Positions 13,765 through 25,088 of a stretch of 64,000 nt of DNA are shown in pieces (positions within the stretch are counted from its first letter, which is position 1; each line of letters starts with the position of its first letter). The stretch covers positions 124,001 to 188,000 of the forward strand of contig MU385732.1 in assembly GCA_022497155.1 (NCBI GenBank). The letters are read 5' to 3'. Position numbers and translations under genes: made by a program. Source of the DNA: Whalleya microplaca. Lineage: Eukaryota > Ascomycota > Sordariomycetes > Xylariales > Xylariaceae. The notes below the pieces were generated by a model. That model was not told where the DNA came from and did not search any database. It saw only the letters and a list, made by a program, of their open reading frames with translations.

Positions 13765-14276
13765 CCTGAATCGGATTGTTGAGCTTTATGATGTATCCGG
13801 ATTGAGTTTGCTGGCCTTTGAATCGAGCTGGTCCTTTCCCGTTAGTTCATACTATGTGTATAGATACGATGAAAGTACGTTGTCAAAGTACCGTCGAGCC
13901 CCTCAAGGTGCAGCTCAACTATCGAGACAGTTGGAGGCTAGCTACCTGGGATATTTAGTCAGCTTACAGATCTGGTTCACTGAGGCCTGAGTTCCGTAGT
14001 TCGTACTGAGCTGTCGTGCCGTTCAGAGGTGGTCCCCACTCTGAAGTCCTGGTGATAGGGTCCGTACAGCAGTATCGAGAGTACTAAAGATAAGACACGA
14101 TACTAAGCTGTATGGTCTAGTATCATGAAACTGTAAAAGGGTAGCAACAAGTATACACTCGTTGATTAACTCGATGCCTAGTCTCCCAAGACTAAATAAC
14201 CCCTAACAAAACGCGTGGAACTTATAAGAACTTCCAGGGCCAGCCAGCCAGGTCAGTCTAGTTGATGGGCAACCCA

Positions 14277-14292
14277 GATATATATATATATA
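14277..14292. repeat. (TA)n microsatellite
   Basis: A simple run of alternating T and A in the gene-poor stretch upstream of the aminomutase gene. Confidence 0.8.
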
Positions 14293-15414
14293 TTCACCCA
14301 TTGTCTATCCTTCACTTGCAAGCAGACAATTCGGCCGTTTCGGCTCTTTCTATCCATGCCACGTCATTACTGTTGGTCATAAACTGCCGTGTTGGTCTCA
14401 TACCCGCTTGGGTGATCAGTTACTCATGCCAGCCAACGTCTGTACCATGACCGCCGTGGTCCTTTGCGTTGCCTTAGTGATCGAAGCCCTATTTTTCTCT
14501 CATAGGGCTGTTGTAAACTAGAAGTATTGAGAAAGTACCGAATTCCATACACGGTTTAGTTTCAATGCTATAATCTTCCAAGCTTAGCTCGCTTGGGTAT
14601 AATGCTATATACTTGGACCATATCATACTTATATGTCAGCAGTATAAGGCTTGATCAAAGGCTCGATGTTTGGTTTCGTATAGGCCCATGTTGCCGCCTG
14701 TCTTGGTCGTAGCCTAAGAAATAGGCTCTGAGAGGGGCTTACCTCTGCATGCTCGACTCCAATAGGACTAGGGGACTTGTCCTAACAGTTGTAGCTGACA
14801 TCAAGCACTGTAGAGGTACCTTATATGGTGGCCACTTATCTTCAACATAGAAGACAACCTTGATCGATCGGTAGGCAGAAGGGAATTATGCCAAGCACAC
14901 AGTCGACTCAACATTGGATCATGCAAACTAGCGCAAGTTCTGATTCACATCCAGCCTTATCAAAAGGACGGTTGAACGAAAAAGCTCGATCTAAGAAGAA
15001 ACATAAGTGGCTCATTTTTCGAATAATCTGGAAAAGCTGCTTACGGCTCTCTATATGGTCTAGATGCCTAGCACTATACTCCCTAGCCGTCTCACAGGGA
15101 AGGGACCTTCGTGGGTACCTGATTCTTTGAAATTTCAGCAAAGCATTAGGAAGCAAGATACCTGCTTCTAGCTACAAGTTTGAATTATTCACAAATGATT
15201 AAAATAAGCTGAATAATTAGCATCTCCCATCGTCATGGGGACAAGTTGTATACCACTCTAACCCAGAATTCCCCTATCCTCGGCTAGTGAGAATGTTACA
15301 ATCGACTTGAACGAGTTCATGTTGGTTATATCAAAGACCCTCTCAAATTTCTAATGGGCATAACCTTTGAGGACCCCCCCACAAGCTCCTAGCTGCTAGA
15401 GGTCATTGTTGGTC

Positions 15415-16556
15415 CTATATCATAGTCTTTAGCGTTTCGAGTGGCCTCATCAAACTAGTTACGAAGGTCGATCCAACGACCATTACCTGCAGATGTTGGT
15501 TATACTCTGCGTGTTCTGTATAGGGCAGAAAGTAATCAAATTTCCCCATGGAGATTAGATCCGTTATGGGAAACAGATCATACATGACATTCCGGTTTTG
15601 CCACTTGCGTTGGATCCCGGCAGCCGCTTCCACGGAAACCTCCACTGTAACTCTTTTTGTCATCTGTAGCAATTGATTGGGTTCCACTGCTCTGGTAACG
15701 CCCACTCTTCGCCGGTTGGGACTAGAATGACAGTTTCAACCGAAGCGTCATCTTTATAGGCAGAGCTCAACCCGTTGATGTATGGCAGGGGGGTATAAGG
15801 CATACATAACTTCACTATACATGTAAGCCTTGAAGGCCTTCCGGCATCGATCGCGAGAACATGAAGGAATCTTCCATGGAATCATGTCGAACAGACTGCC
15901 CTCATCAACTCGACCGGCTAAAGAGTTCATCGCGTAGGATAACTTATACTATCATAGGCGATCCGGCGCATACATAGCCCATCATCATTAGATCGAGCAT
16001 GTTATCATATATGGCTTTACTACCGCAGAAGCTTCCTGCAGGCAGACCCATGAAAATCTCCAAACCCTCTCTGAGGCTACCTAGGAAGATCGTCATACGC
16101 TTCCAAGTCAGGGCCTCATTACTAGTTGTGAGCGGCTCTCGTGTGGTAGATGACTCGTAAGCATGAATCTTGCTAGTCCAAGCCTGCTTCAGATCCTGGT
16201 AGTACTAACCGAGAACTCGTATATGCGCTGGCTAGTGCGGGTCGATACCGCGTGGAAAGGACGGTGGCTAGGCAGCTAGGTAGGCTCTGCTACAGATGGG
16301 CAGCGCTTCAAGGGGCACCGGGACAGGTAACTAATAGGTACCGGGTATACGGTGGTTTTTGATGAAGAAAACCCACTGATATGGGCCACCTGGAGAATTG
16401 GAAATAGCAACACACCAATGAGCCCAAAATTGACCATCGGATGATGGAATGGGAAATCCGACGATAGTACGGGCATTGGTGAGCAAGTGGTTTGATTGAA
16501 TATGGCAAGGCTTCCAAATCCATAAGAGAGGACCCTTGCTGGTGCGTCCGCGCCAA
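15415..16556 (-). pseudogene. Decayed protein-coding remnant, family not identified
   Basis: On the minus strand, protein-like segments in shifting frames are separated by stops. Near 16500-16330 one frame reads TNARTIVGFPIPSSDGQFWA and continues with GGPYQWVFFIKNHR. Near 16210-15970 another reads WTSKIHAYE, WKRMTIFLGSLREGLEIF and GLPAGSFCGSKAIYDNMLDL. A 96-codon open stretch at 15705-15415 includes KFDYFLPYTEHAEYNQHL. The order and same strand suggest one gene broken by stops and indels. I do not recognise the family, and chance open frames remain possible. Confidence 0.35.
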
Positions 16557-19084
16557 GACTATGCTTGATCTGATTTGCTAACAGCTATTCATCCCTCATT
16601 ATTATTGGACAAAAGCTTTGCAGTTCCAGACTGTCGGGTCAGGTAGCTTTTGCTGTACCATTGGCTTTTCTCTACACATTACACACTACGTGGTACAGCG
16701 TCCTAACTTCAAGTGTAACAGAGTATAACATATTGAGAACTATTTTGCCTTAGTCTATCTCTCTTGATAACCACTATATGCGTGTTCGTATATATACATG
16801 TATATATCATAAAAATCTTGTTGAGTGCCAGCACCCGAGCAAAAAAATGATTGTATGGCTCTGCCTTGAACATTTGAACTCCAAATCCCAACGGCCCGCG
16901 CCGTCCTGATCTACTTCTCGGCCTGCCTAGGTAGCGGCCAGCGGCTGGCATCCTTGCCTCTGTGCTAGTACGTACGATCCGACACTCTGGTCCGGCAATT
17001 TGGAGAGAAAGACAATGTGCACTGTGCACTACACTGCTGTGGCCTTCGGAAACGAAGGACCGGATGACCTAGAACGTCAATCCTGGAGTTATATCCAGAG
17101 CCGTTAAGAAGTAGGAAATCTGCTGATGGTGGCATCGAAGTTGGAGTACAGCTGCGTGTTCACGTTGTTATGCATATGAGTTGCATTAGTGCCTCTTCCA
17201 CAACGATGAAGAAAGCCTGCACATATTTGAGATGCATCTGGTGAGTAACTAGGGGAATCAAAGCGCGAGCTTACTGCAGAAAATGTTCGACCCTTGTCAG
17301 AATCATGGACCGAATGGTACTCAGTCTTCGGGTGTCCCAATTAAAATCCAGAGCAGCCGAGACCTTGCCGTCCCGGCGGCGAATCGAGCTGGAGACGGGA
17401 GCGAAGGATGCGCAACCCCCCACCGCGGAGGACAGACGCGATGCTACCTGCTGCTAGGCCAGGATCAATTGACGATAGCTTCTTGCGATAGTGGAGGGCC
17501 CATCAGCGTAAAAACTGGGGAGGGAGGGATCTCATTCAAAATGTGTTCTGATTTGATTGGGGCGAGAAGTTATCCCCGGTCTGCTTGGTAACGCCCTTTT
17601 ATGGCTGCTGTTACGTGCCTAGCCTACCGCCTTTCATCTATCGTCTATCCTATATCCGTCATCGGTGGTTGAGATGGCGAAAGGGGGATGTTCGACCGGC
17701 GATCTGAGGCTCTGTCGGAAGGTTGGCCGAGTCCCGTCATCTGAGTGTGTTCGATTTCATTTCTACCTAATTGCTACAGCTTATGTTCAGTCTCCAAAAC
17801 CGTTGGCTGACCTCATGAATGGATAGGCCTCATATTCTTCCCTTGCTTTTCGACTTGAATATTCTGGGTATTATCCCTCCCCCCCATAAACGCTTGAGCG
17901 TCTCGACCACGTCGACTTGCTCTCCCAACTAGCTGCTAGACAGAAGATGTAGCAAAATAGTTGTAGATACTCTAGGAGACGCATCGCTGTGTTATATCAG
18001 ATATCTATCTGGGTTTGATTCGCGTAATGGCTAAACGAAGCAATTGCTAGGGGATCTCTAAATCAAGTCTGATTCTCTAAGGTATGCATCGAATGTGTAT
18101 AAGAGGTTGAACTGGTTGAGAGGCTATTGAACTTATGCGGTGTAAACCACTGTAATCTACGTATCTAGTGAGGAAAGGTTAGTACTTCAATAGAGTAGGG
18201 ACTCATTAAGTCAATACAAAGGAGTCTAAAGAATAACTGGAGACAAGTCTATTCCTATATAAAGAGTAAGTCTGAAACTGTCCTGTCACTATGCCAGCCA
18301 GCTTTACGATGTATATAACTTAGAGACCGTGTTTCTTATGAGGTGCTCCTATTCTGTATAGTTGGCTTGAACAAGCTAGCTAAGAAGGTAATCGTGACAA
18401 GAACATATTATCTTTTTTACGGGTAGAGTTTAAGCTCTTACGAAAACAGTACTTGCACTTTCAAGAATAGATCAAAAATACTAACTATATGCCGATGAAG
18501 TAAACACGCCCTCACTCTTCAAGACTCGCAGTGGCAATGGTGATACCTGTCATATCAGACGAGTATATGCCGAACTACAGGAATATTGGGCGGACTCAGC
18601 GGCCTAGCTAGCGATAGACACGGGCAAAGTTGGTATGTAATCTATGTACAGCTGCCACAATAATAACGTCTCTGAGCCACAAGAACATGTCAGATTGATG
18701 CCTACCTCCTAACGTAACTTAAATTGCACGGTCTCTAGTATGGGAAATTGTAAGGCTGGGTTCGGTAGAATCAAGCCATCGAAGCTTTATTTCGTAGAGA
18801 CCACCATTTTCTAGCCATCGGACAAAGTATTGCTAGTTTGCTATCGAGAATGAGTTATACTAGGCTCCGCGGCATCACTGTGGCAAGTGCAATGAAGAAG
18901 GTAAGGTTCCAACTTCTACAAAACTCGTAGTAGCCGCGAAGACGCCCACTAACAGGCAGCCTGGTACACTCGTAAGTCCCTCTCTGGCCCTAATAGGGCT
19001 AGGGGAAACCTCACGTCACTCCTCGCTAAATTCCTCTCAACGATGTATGATGTACTGACACCAAGACCACTGGGACGAAATGGA

Positions 19085-19170
19085 CCAATAGAGCGAATAC
19101 TAACAACGCTGTTAGGAATCGAACCTAGCTCGCTCCACGCTAGGACGTACCATCGGATCATGCTTCCCGA
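19085..19170 (-). ncRNA. tRNA-like / SINE-like RNA polymerase III element (candidate)
   Basis: On the minus strand a perfect B-box (GGTTCGATTCC, about 19125-19115) follows an A-box-like word (TGATCCGATGG) by roughly the tRNA spacing. The T-arm can form a 4-bp stem around the TTCGATT loop. The acceptor stem and the anticodon arm do not fold, so this is not a functional tRNA. A degenerate tRNA or the head of a tRNA-derived SINE is the best reading. Confidence 0.35.
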
Positions 19171-20176
19171 GTCTTAGATGCTACGCGATCAGACAACGCA
19201 GTATCGTAGAAAACACGATCATATATGTACGGCCGGCTTCCGTTATTAACCCATATGATGGGTCCAGGCTAGCAAGCTCACCAAGACGTGCCCCGACTCC
19301 TGTTATATCCTCTTCGATAAAAAGTGCTTCGTCAAACTCATATGCTTCATGCTTGTTCAAGGATGTCGAGCAGCTTTTCAACATCGAGACGAAAACCAAC
19401 CTAGAGGGATATCAAAGGGAAAGTCGTTCTTATTAGACCTTTATAGTATTATAAGCCCTGTTAGATCCACGATCCTGCTGTATCCCCTTTTCGTGATGAA
19501 CTACATTGTTCACGTGACAAGCATGCCATCAGTGACAACTTCTATTCATACGGATATTGCCTAAGTGACTGCTTTACTAGTATATATTACAAGCGCAGGG
19601 GACGTCGAAGCTGCTATCACGTTCACAAATTGAAATCAGAGTATAGCTAGGAAGCCTGACCATCTGAGGTCATAATGATCATTCATTATATAGCATACTA
19701 AAGCTGACTGCACATCCAATGCCGGCTGGGGATTAGAAGGACGGCAACGTGTTCTGGACTAGGATGGTATCTGGCGCTATTACGCAGCCACAGAAACAAC
19801 ATGTTTAGGCGGGGGGTTATTATACAAAGAACAGCCCCCTCGCTGCTGAATGGATACCATTGCCGGTGGACAACGCGTAGAGCGGAATGCGTGGCAAGTT
19901 AGCCAGGTATAAAGACGCATCTGATATAGCAGACAGTCCTGGCGGCCAAGGCAGTTGGTAGGTAGAGGTTTGGCTTACTTGAACACCGAAGACTTTACCT
20001 TGCTTGAAGATGCGTAGTGCTACCAATCTCTGTATCAATTGCTCTCCATATTTTCTAGCTTTTGCAATCCTAAGGACAACATACTCGCTAGAAGATGAAG
20101 AACGTGCTGTCCCGCGCCCAAGGACTGGTGGGTGCACTAGGAGACCTGGTGCATAGGGAGGTGTTCCTCAGGGTAT

Positions 20177-20867
20177 CTAGTTTTGTAATGTACTGCAAGA
20201 CGGCGGTTAGTACAGAGGCGGCAGGCGATGGGCAGGGCAGGTGGAGGATGTACCCAAGATAATCCTCCTTTATGCTACCAATGGCCCAAAGCTCACCGAC
20301 TTCAGCTCGGCTGCCAAGAATCTTGACGCGAACCTGAGTGCCAACCTCAATAGTAGTGTCCTCGTTATTGGTGAACTGGGGAGGGGTGGCATTCGGATCC
20401 CACTTGACTTCTTGCGGAATTAACTTGACAAGGAGGGTAAGCTCAGATTCCACGCCCCAGTTCTGCAGGAGAGAGACTTACGTGAGTAGAAACAAAGATG
20501 CGAAGGGGACCGGCCTCGGCGAAGAAGCCATGTTGGTTGACAGAGACAACCTGGGCGTCGGTCTGTACCTATTCAGCACAGGCTGTTGACTCCAGACACA
20601 GCCAGTATCTTAGCTTACCGTTTCGCCCTTGAAGGGTCTCCATACCACAGCACGGTAACCGACGGTGAATTCGGCAAGACCGCTACCCGGCAGAATTCGT
20701 CCCTCAGAAATGTCGAATGTGTCCATTATCAAGATGATGTAGTAACTTCCCGTGAAAGTACCCTCGACGTCCTTGAGAAGTTTGCCAGTGACAAGCTCGT
20801 GCATGTTCTTGCCGAAGTAGGAGGGATGGAGGGTAACCCTGCGCTCGAGGTTGTAGAGGAAGAACAT
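20177..20867 (-). CDS. RPB7: DNA-directed RNA polymerase II subunit RPB7
   Basis: Predicted 171 residues, the same length as yeast Rpb7. It forms the Rpb4/Rpb7 stalk of RNA polymerase II, which binds nascent RNA. Exons: 20867-20619, 20562-20482, 20423-20254 and a 16-nt last exon 20192-20177. The N-terminal RNP-type domain starts [19 protein letters not shown]. The OB-fold half ends with the family signature [11 protein letters not shown], followed by three residues. The last intron has a textbook branch point (TACTAAC) before TTGCAG. The first join (GET/TDAQVV) has an alternative acceptor 6 nt upstream that would insert two residues. The gene is divergent from the Mpo1-family gene. Confidence 0.96.
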
Positions 20868-20923
20868 GATGATGAAGACTCTGCTGGCTGTGCAGTTCTA
20901 TTGTCTAGAGCGAGGGAGGGAGG

Positions 20924-20944
20924 ATGGAGGATGGAGGATGGAGG
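20924..20944. repeat. (ATGGAGG)n short tandem repeat
   Basis: Three 7-bp units within the leader of RPB7, 60-80 bp upstream of its start codon. Confidence 0.8.
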
Positions 20945-21064
20945 AGCGCGTAGCTCAGGGGTACAGTAGCCCGTCGGCGTAGGCGAAAGAAGCCAGAAGC
21001 TACTTTGCGGGCGGTGGTCGTGCCGGGTCGATGGTCATGGAATGAGGATGACGATGGAGTCAGT

Positions 21065-21096
21065 CAGAGTCGGTCGGAGTCGGTCGGCGTCGGTCG
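21065..21096. repeat. (GAGTCGGTCG)n-type short tandem repeat
   Basis: Imperfect repeats built from GTCGG units in the RPB7 upstream region. Confidence 0.75.
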
Positions 21097-21917
21097 CGTG
21101 CTGGATTATGGAATCGGGAAAAGAAATTGAGAAAGCCAGAGGGGTATCAAAAATGGTGAAGAAATACAAAGAACGAATGGAGACTCAGCTGGCGACAACG
21201 TTGGCGACGGCGACTACGGGTGGGTGAAAGAGGATGTGGATGGACGGTACAAGTGTCTGTGTACGAATTCGGTCGCAGCTTTCGACACAGGCTTGAAAGG
21301 ATGAGAATAGGTAAGGTAAGGCTTCGCGGTACGGGAGTACATAGCAGAGGCGTGGCCGGGATCCATTGTAATCTGTATGCCCATAGGTCAATCAGGTATG
21401 TCCGGAATACGTACCTTTCCGCGCACAGACTCGATTCATTCAATGCTGTGCCTATTGTAGCAGTGTAGGTACGTATCGCTTACCTAACATGTACCTAGGT
21501 AGCCTTGCAGGGTAAAACGTCGGATAATTCAAGATACATATATACTATGTATACCTAGGTACATACAATAGGTACCTGTCAGCCAGTCACATGGCTAGCG
21601 CTGCACTTACACCAAATACACGCCTGCCGACTGGCCGATGGCTTTACCAGGTCCCTTACCACCTGGGCAGTAATACCTAGTAGATGATGTCCACTTATAA
21701 GGTAATTTATTACATGCATCTGCCTACCCAAGTACATATAATCTGCTACATATAACATATTCCTACTACCGTCCACCAACTAACTAGTTAACTGTATGAT
21801 CACATATACCAGTTCAAGTAAGACATTGCCCATAGTTGACTCGACCTCGGCCTCGATTTCCAGTAGCCTCTCTCTTTCTCTCTATCTCCTCTCTTTGACC
21901 ATACGACTCAACGACCA

Positions 21918-22647
21918 ATGGCCCTCAACTTAGAACGGCTACTTATCTTCGTAAGTTCAGTCCGTCGCAGCCGAAGTGCCCGACGCTTACAGTAGCTTCT
22001 CAGTATGGCGCATATCACCATAACTCCATCAATGTCGCTATTCATATGCTCTGTGTCCCTCTGATCTTATTTACTGGCTTTGCACTGGTATGTGAATCCT
22101 ATCATCTATGCTCTTCCCATTTGCCATTTGTCTCCCCGAGTTCCGTTATTGACAAGATGCGCTGCCGTCGTCCCAGGCTGCGAACACCGGTACCCTCATT
22201 CCCTTGCCGAACGTCCTAACCATACCCCATCTCGATCTCAACCTCGGCACCTTGGCCGCTTTCACATGGGGTTCTCTCTATGTTCTCCTTGAGCCGGTCG
22301 CTGGAACTATATTGGCTCTGATATGCCTCGGGGCCGCCGCAGTCTCTAATACCTTCCTGTCCCAAAACCCGACCTTGACGAACCAGGTCGCTATAGGTGT
22401 CCATGTTGTGTGTTGGCTGCTCCAGTTCCTAGGCCACGGGGCTTTCGAGCGTCGTGCGCCGGCCTTGCTGGATAATTTGGTTCAGGCGATTTTCCTCGCT
22501 CCACTCTTCGTCTGGCTTGAGCTATTATTCAAATTTGGTTACAGGCGCGAGTTGCAAAGTCGCGTTGAGAAAGCTGTCCAGGCCGAACTCGCCAAGTTGA
22601 GAAAGGACAATGCTAACGGCGCCGCGAAGAATGGGAAGGCTCAATAA
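21918..22647 (+). CDS. Mpo1/DUF962 family protein (YGL010w-like)
   Basis: Predicted 195-residue membrane protein. Exons are 21918-21950, 22004-22087 and 22177-22647, both introns in phase 0 with GTAAGT or GTATGT donors. Yeast Mpo1 is an Fe2+-dependent ER dioxygenase in the alpha-oxidation of 2-hydroxy fatty acids from phytosphingosine. The family's histidine pattern is visible: YGAYHHNSINVAIH (His16, His17, His25) and, later, FLGHGAFERRAPALL (His126, Glu130). Four hydrophobic stretches fit the family. The C-terminus is a lysine/alanine-rich helix. Family assignment is firm; the exact substrate in this fungus is inferred. Confidence 0.94.
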
Positions 22648-23275
22648 GCACCACGAGAGTGAGGACAAGTTTCACACTTGGCAGCCATCATGGGGTGGTG
22701 GGTGGGTGGGAGTCCACCAATAGTGCCATGCTTCCTCTATCGAAAGAGGATGATGCGAGTGATAATGGGCTCCATTCCGCATGCCACGGCGGTGTCTAGA
22801 TAGGCACCCGGCCAGCTGGCAAACTCCCGAGGAACCCCTTGATCGGACATTTAAGCAACTTCAGCTAGCCTAGCGGTTATTGTGTGACACAAAAGCGATC
22901 TATGGCTTACAACCCACTGGTTGGCGCGCTTCATTCCGTCCAATGTACAGTTTACATCAAATCCAGAGAGGAAAAGGCGCTGCTGTGTATACAGTCCAGT
23001 GTTAATAACCGTGTCACTGTAGTTTATATGGACCACAGTCATGCACCTTCACTTTCTGTGTCGGATAACAATGGTCTGGCAATTTCTCCCATTCTATTAG
23101 TCTGAATTACTATTAAGTTGACCTACCTACAGTACTATATTACCAATCGTTTTACCGGGCCCTTATTTTCAGTATATAATTATGACTACTCGAGAAGTAA
23201 CGTACCTAGAGTGTAGATATGCGAGCAGACATTGCAAATGATTGCTTACTTTCGATTGCCGTACGGCTACTGGTC
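22648..23275. other. Intergenic region between convergent genes
   Basis: About 630 bp forming the 3' flanks of the Mpo1-family gene and the next minus-strand gene. It includes a G-quadruplex motif at 22692-22710. No gene seen. Confidence 0.6.
22692..22710 (+). promoter_or_regulatory. G-quadruplex motif in the 3' flank of the Mpo1-family gene
   Basis: Four G-runs of three or four (GGGG, GGG, GGG, GGG) separated by short T-containing loops, 45 nt after the stop codon and on the coding strand. It would be in the 3' UTR of the mRNA. The motif is seen; a function is not. Confidence 0.5.
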
Positions 23276-24481
23276 TTACTGAGTCAATTTTTTCGAAGCT
23301 GCACAGACGAAACTCAAGTCCGAGCTTTCATCGGACAGGGAACTTTGTGATGACTCAATGCCTATACCTTTACCGAGCCGTGCCAGTGAAGCCAGCTTCG
23401 GTTTCTCATGATGTTTGTAATATCGGCTTGACATAGGCGTGGGTTGCGTGGGTTGCGTCGAACTCCGAGTCATTCTCGCCATCTTTTCGGCATCTGACGG
23501 GGAATTGCTCGAGGCGAAGCTAAGGGCGTTCAGGTACACCTGATACTCGGGTAAGGGGATATCGGGGCGCGGAACGCTGATATTGTAAACACGCCCAGCT
23601 TTATGCCGGAGTCGTGGATATTCACCAGCTGGTATCGGCTCCACCGTCTCCACAATGACCAGCGGTCTCTCCGGTCTCTGCGGTCTCTGCGGTCGAATAC
23701 CACTGCCATACCGCGATGCTTGCGGCGGAAGTGGGGGTCGTTCGTGAGTAGGAGGCGATGCCGAACTGTCATGTGCGGACCTCCCACGGCATCGATACGA
23801 TGGAGGGGGTTCGATCGGTTTACTCAGAGGCTGCGAGCTGCCGAACATCGGACCCCTAGGGATGGCGTTGCACTTGTATTCATGGCTATTGTTCGAGTGT
23901 CCTTCGCGGACTTTGCCCGTGCCTTTTTCAGAACTACGGGATAAAGATTGGTGGGTAGATGGCCTCTGTGGTCGAGGAGGACACACTGGTGGGGCTTTCG
24001 AAGCGTCTCGGCAGTAAGGCTCTCTCCTCGCCATGGTCTCTGGGTGATGATACAATTCGGGGATCCAGACCCCGGGTTTCGAGCTGATAGCTACATGGTT
24101 ACGCTTCTGTTGACCATGGGAAACGTACCTTTCTGGCTTTGCGAGCGACTCTTTCGCTGAATATTTGTATGACTTACCATACCTGTCATGTTGCCGGCCA
24201 AAGTTCTCTTCAACTACCGGCCTTTGTATTCGGAGCGCACCATCGCCGATATGTTTAACTCGTAGGCACTCGTTTTTAATCGTGCACGCTTGACAGAATG
24301 GTCTTGGTATCAAATGATGCGGTACGACCCGTCCACAGTTTTTGTTACTAGCCTTGCGGTTGAACAGGCGACTAAAGAAGCCATTTGCCGAATCTCGTTG
24401 CTTGTAATATGTCGGACAGTTGATAAGCTTCGTAGATATGTGGCGACACTCTGTGTAGTCTTGGTAGTACTTGATGCACAT
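23276..24481 (-). CDS. Hypothetical Cys-motif and Pro-rich protein
   Basis: Uninterrupted 401-codon frame. I start at the ATG at 24481; the longer frame uses a TTG upstream. The N-terminus has spaced Cys/His residues: C12-x-H14, C22, C49 and C63-x2-C66, in the pattern YxxYTECRH ... NCGRV ... FCQAC. Many ascomycete proteins of unknown function begin in this way, and the pattern suggests metal binding. The remainder is low-complexity and probably disordered, with proline and arginine runs (PPRPQRP, RPQRPQRPERP). There is no signal peptide or membrane segment. It is divergent from the gene at 25089. The function is unknown. Confidence 0.72.
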   Translation of the reverse strand: MCIKYYQDYTECRHISTKLINCPTYYKQRDSANGFFSRLFNRKASNKNCGRVVPHHLIPRPFCQACTIKNECLRVKHIGDGALRIQRPVVEENFGRQHDRYGKSYKYSAKESLAKPERYVSHGQQKRNHVAISSKPGVWIPELYHHPETMARREPYCRDASKAPPVCPPRPQRPSTHQSLSRSSEKGTGKVREGHSNNSHEYKCNAIPRGPMFGSSQPLSKPIEPPPSYRCRGRSAHDSSASPPTHERPPLPPQASRYGSGIRPQRPQRPERPLVIVETVEPIPAGEYPRLRHKAGRVYNISVPRPDIPLPEYQVYLNALSFASSNSPSDAEKMARMTRSSTQPTQPTPMSSRYYKHHEKPKLASLARLGKGIGIESSQSSLSDESSDLSFVCAASKKLTQ

Positions 24482-25088
24482 GCTCAGTAGTAGACTCAAT
24501 GTTAAGTTTCCTGTTTCAAAATCCTTTCAAGATGTTATTGTGCAAGGCTATCCAGCGCCTTGCTAAGAAGTCTCTCCACTCCGATGGCTCTGGACTTCTT
24601 TAAGCTGCTGCTACTGAGCTCCGCCGAAATGGACATCGATAATATTGTTCACAAACAAGGGATAATAGATGCGAGCTCGCATCTGTTAAGTACTTCCCAA
24701 TACCCCTTTCAGAGGTCTTTCGAGAAAGAACCTTGTTGTAAGACAACAATTCTTGGGGGCAAAAAATCCTCGAATGGCTCTCTTTGACTTGGGTTCTCCC
24801 TACAGCCGGAGAGACAATGTTAGTCTTGGACAAAGCAATAAGTAAGCAACACTTTCTTACATATTCAACCGAAACGATCGCTTATGCCCCTCCTACATGA
24901 GTGGAAACATGTCGATCTTGTTGTCCCTGGTTATAATGGCAATGTCGTAGAACAATAGGCAGGTTGATCTAGGCTATAAGTGGTGAGCTCATCGACGCCC
25001 AAATGCCTTTGAAACTGCAGCCACATAATCCCTAATCATAAGAAGCTTTGATCCTATTGTTCGACAGGCGAGCCAATCCAGCGCAAGA
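24482..25088. promoter_or_regulatory. Shared upstream region of two divergent hypothetical genes
   Basis: 607 bp separate the two start codons, so the two genes could share a promoter. No repeat or known motif stands out. Confidence 0.45.

Larger units (their letters stand above)
13765..20176. other. Gene-poor AT-rich stretch with decayed sequence
   Basis: About 6.4 kb between the aminomutase start and the RPB7 stop. It holds a (TA)n run near 14277-14292, protein-like fragments on the minus strand at 15415-16560 and a tRNA-like element near 19090-19170 (listed separately). Stop codons are frequent in all frames. I cannot support an intact gene. Confidence 0.6.
20868..21917. promoter_or_regulatory. 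Divergent promoter region, RPB7 (-) and Mpo1-family gene (+)
   Basis: About 1.05 kb separates the two start codons. It contains short tandem repeats close to RPB7 (20924-20944 and 21065-21096), several TACCTAGGTA palindromic words at about 21490-21570, and a pyrimidine-rich tract at about 21866-21897 just before the plus-strand ATG. Such CT tracts are common in core promoters of filamentous fungi. Confidence 0.5.

Noticed and set aside
19085..19170. Calling a functional tRNA gene
   Set aside because: The B-box is perfect, but the acceptor stem and anticodon arm do not pair, so only a tRNA-like element can be supported.
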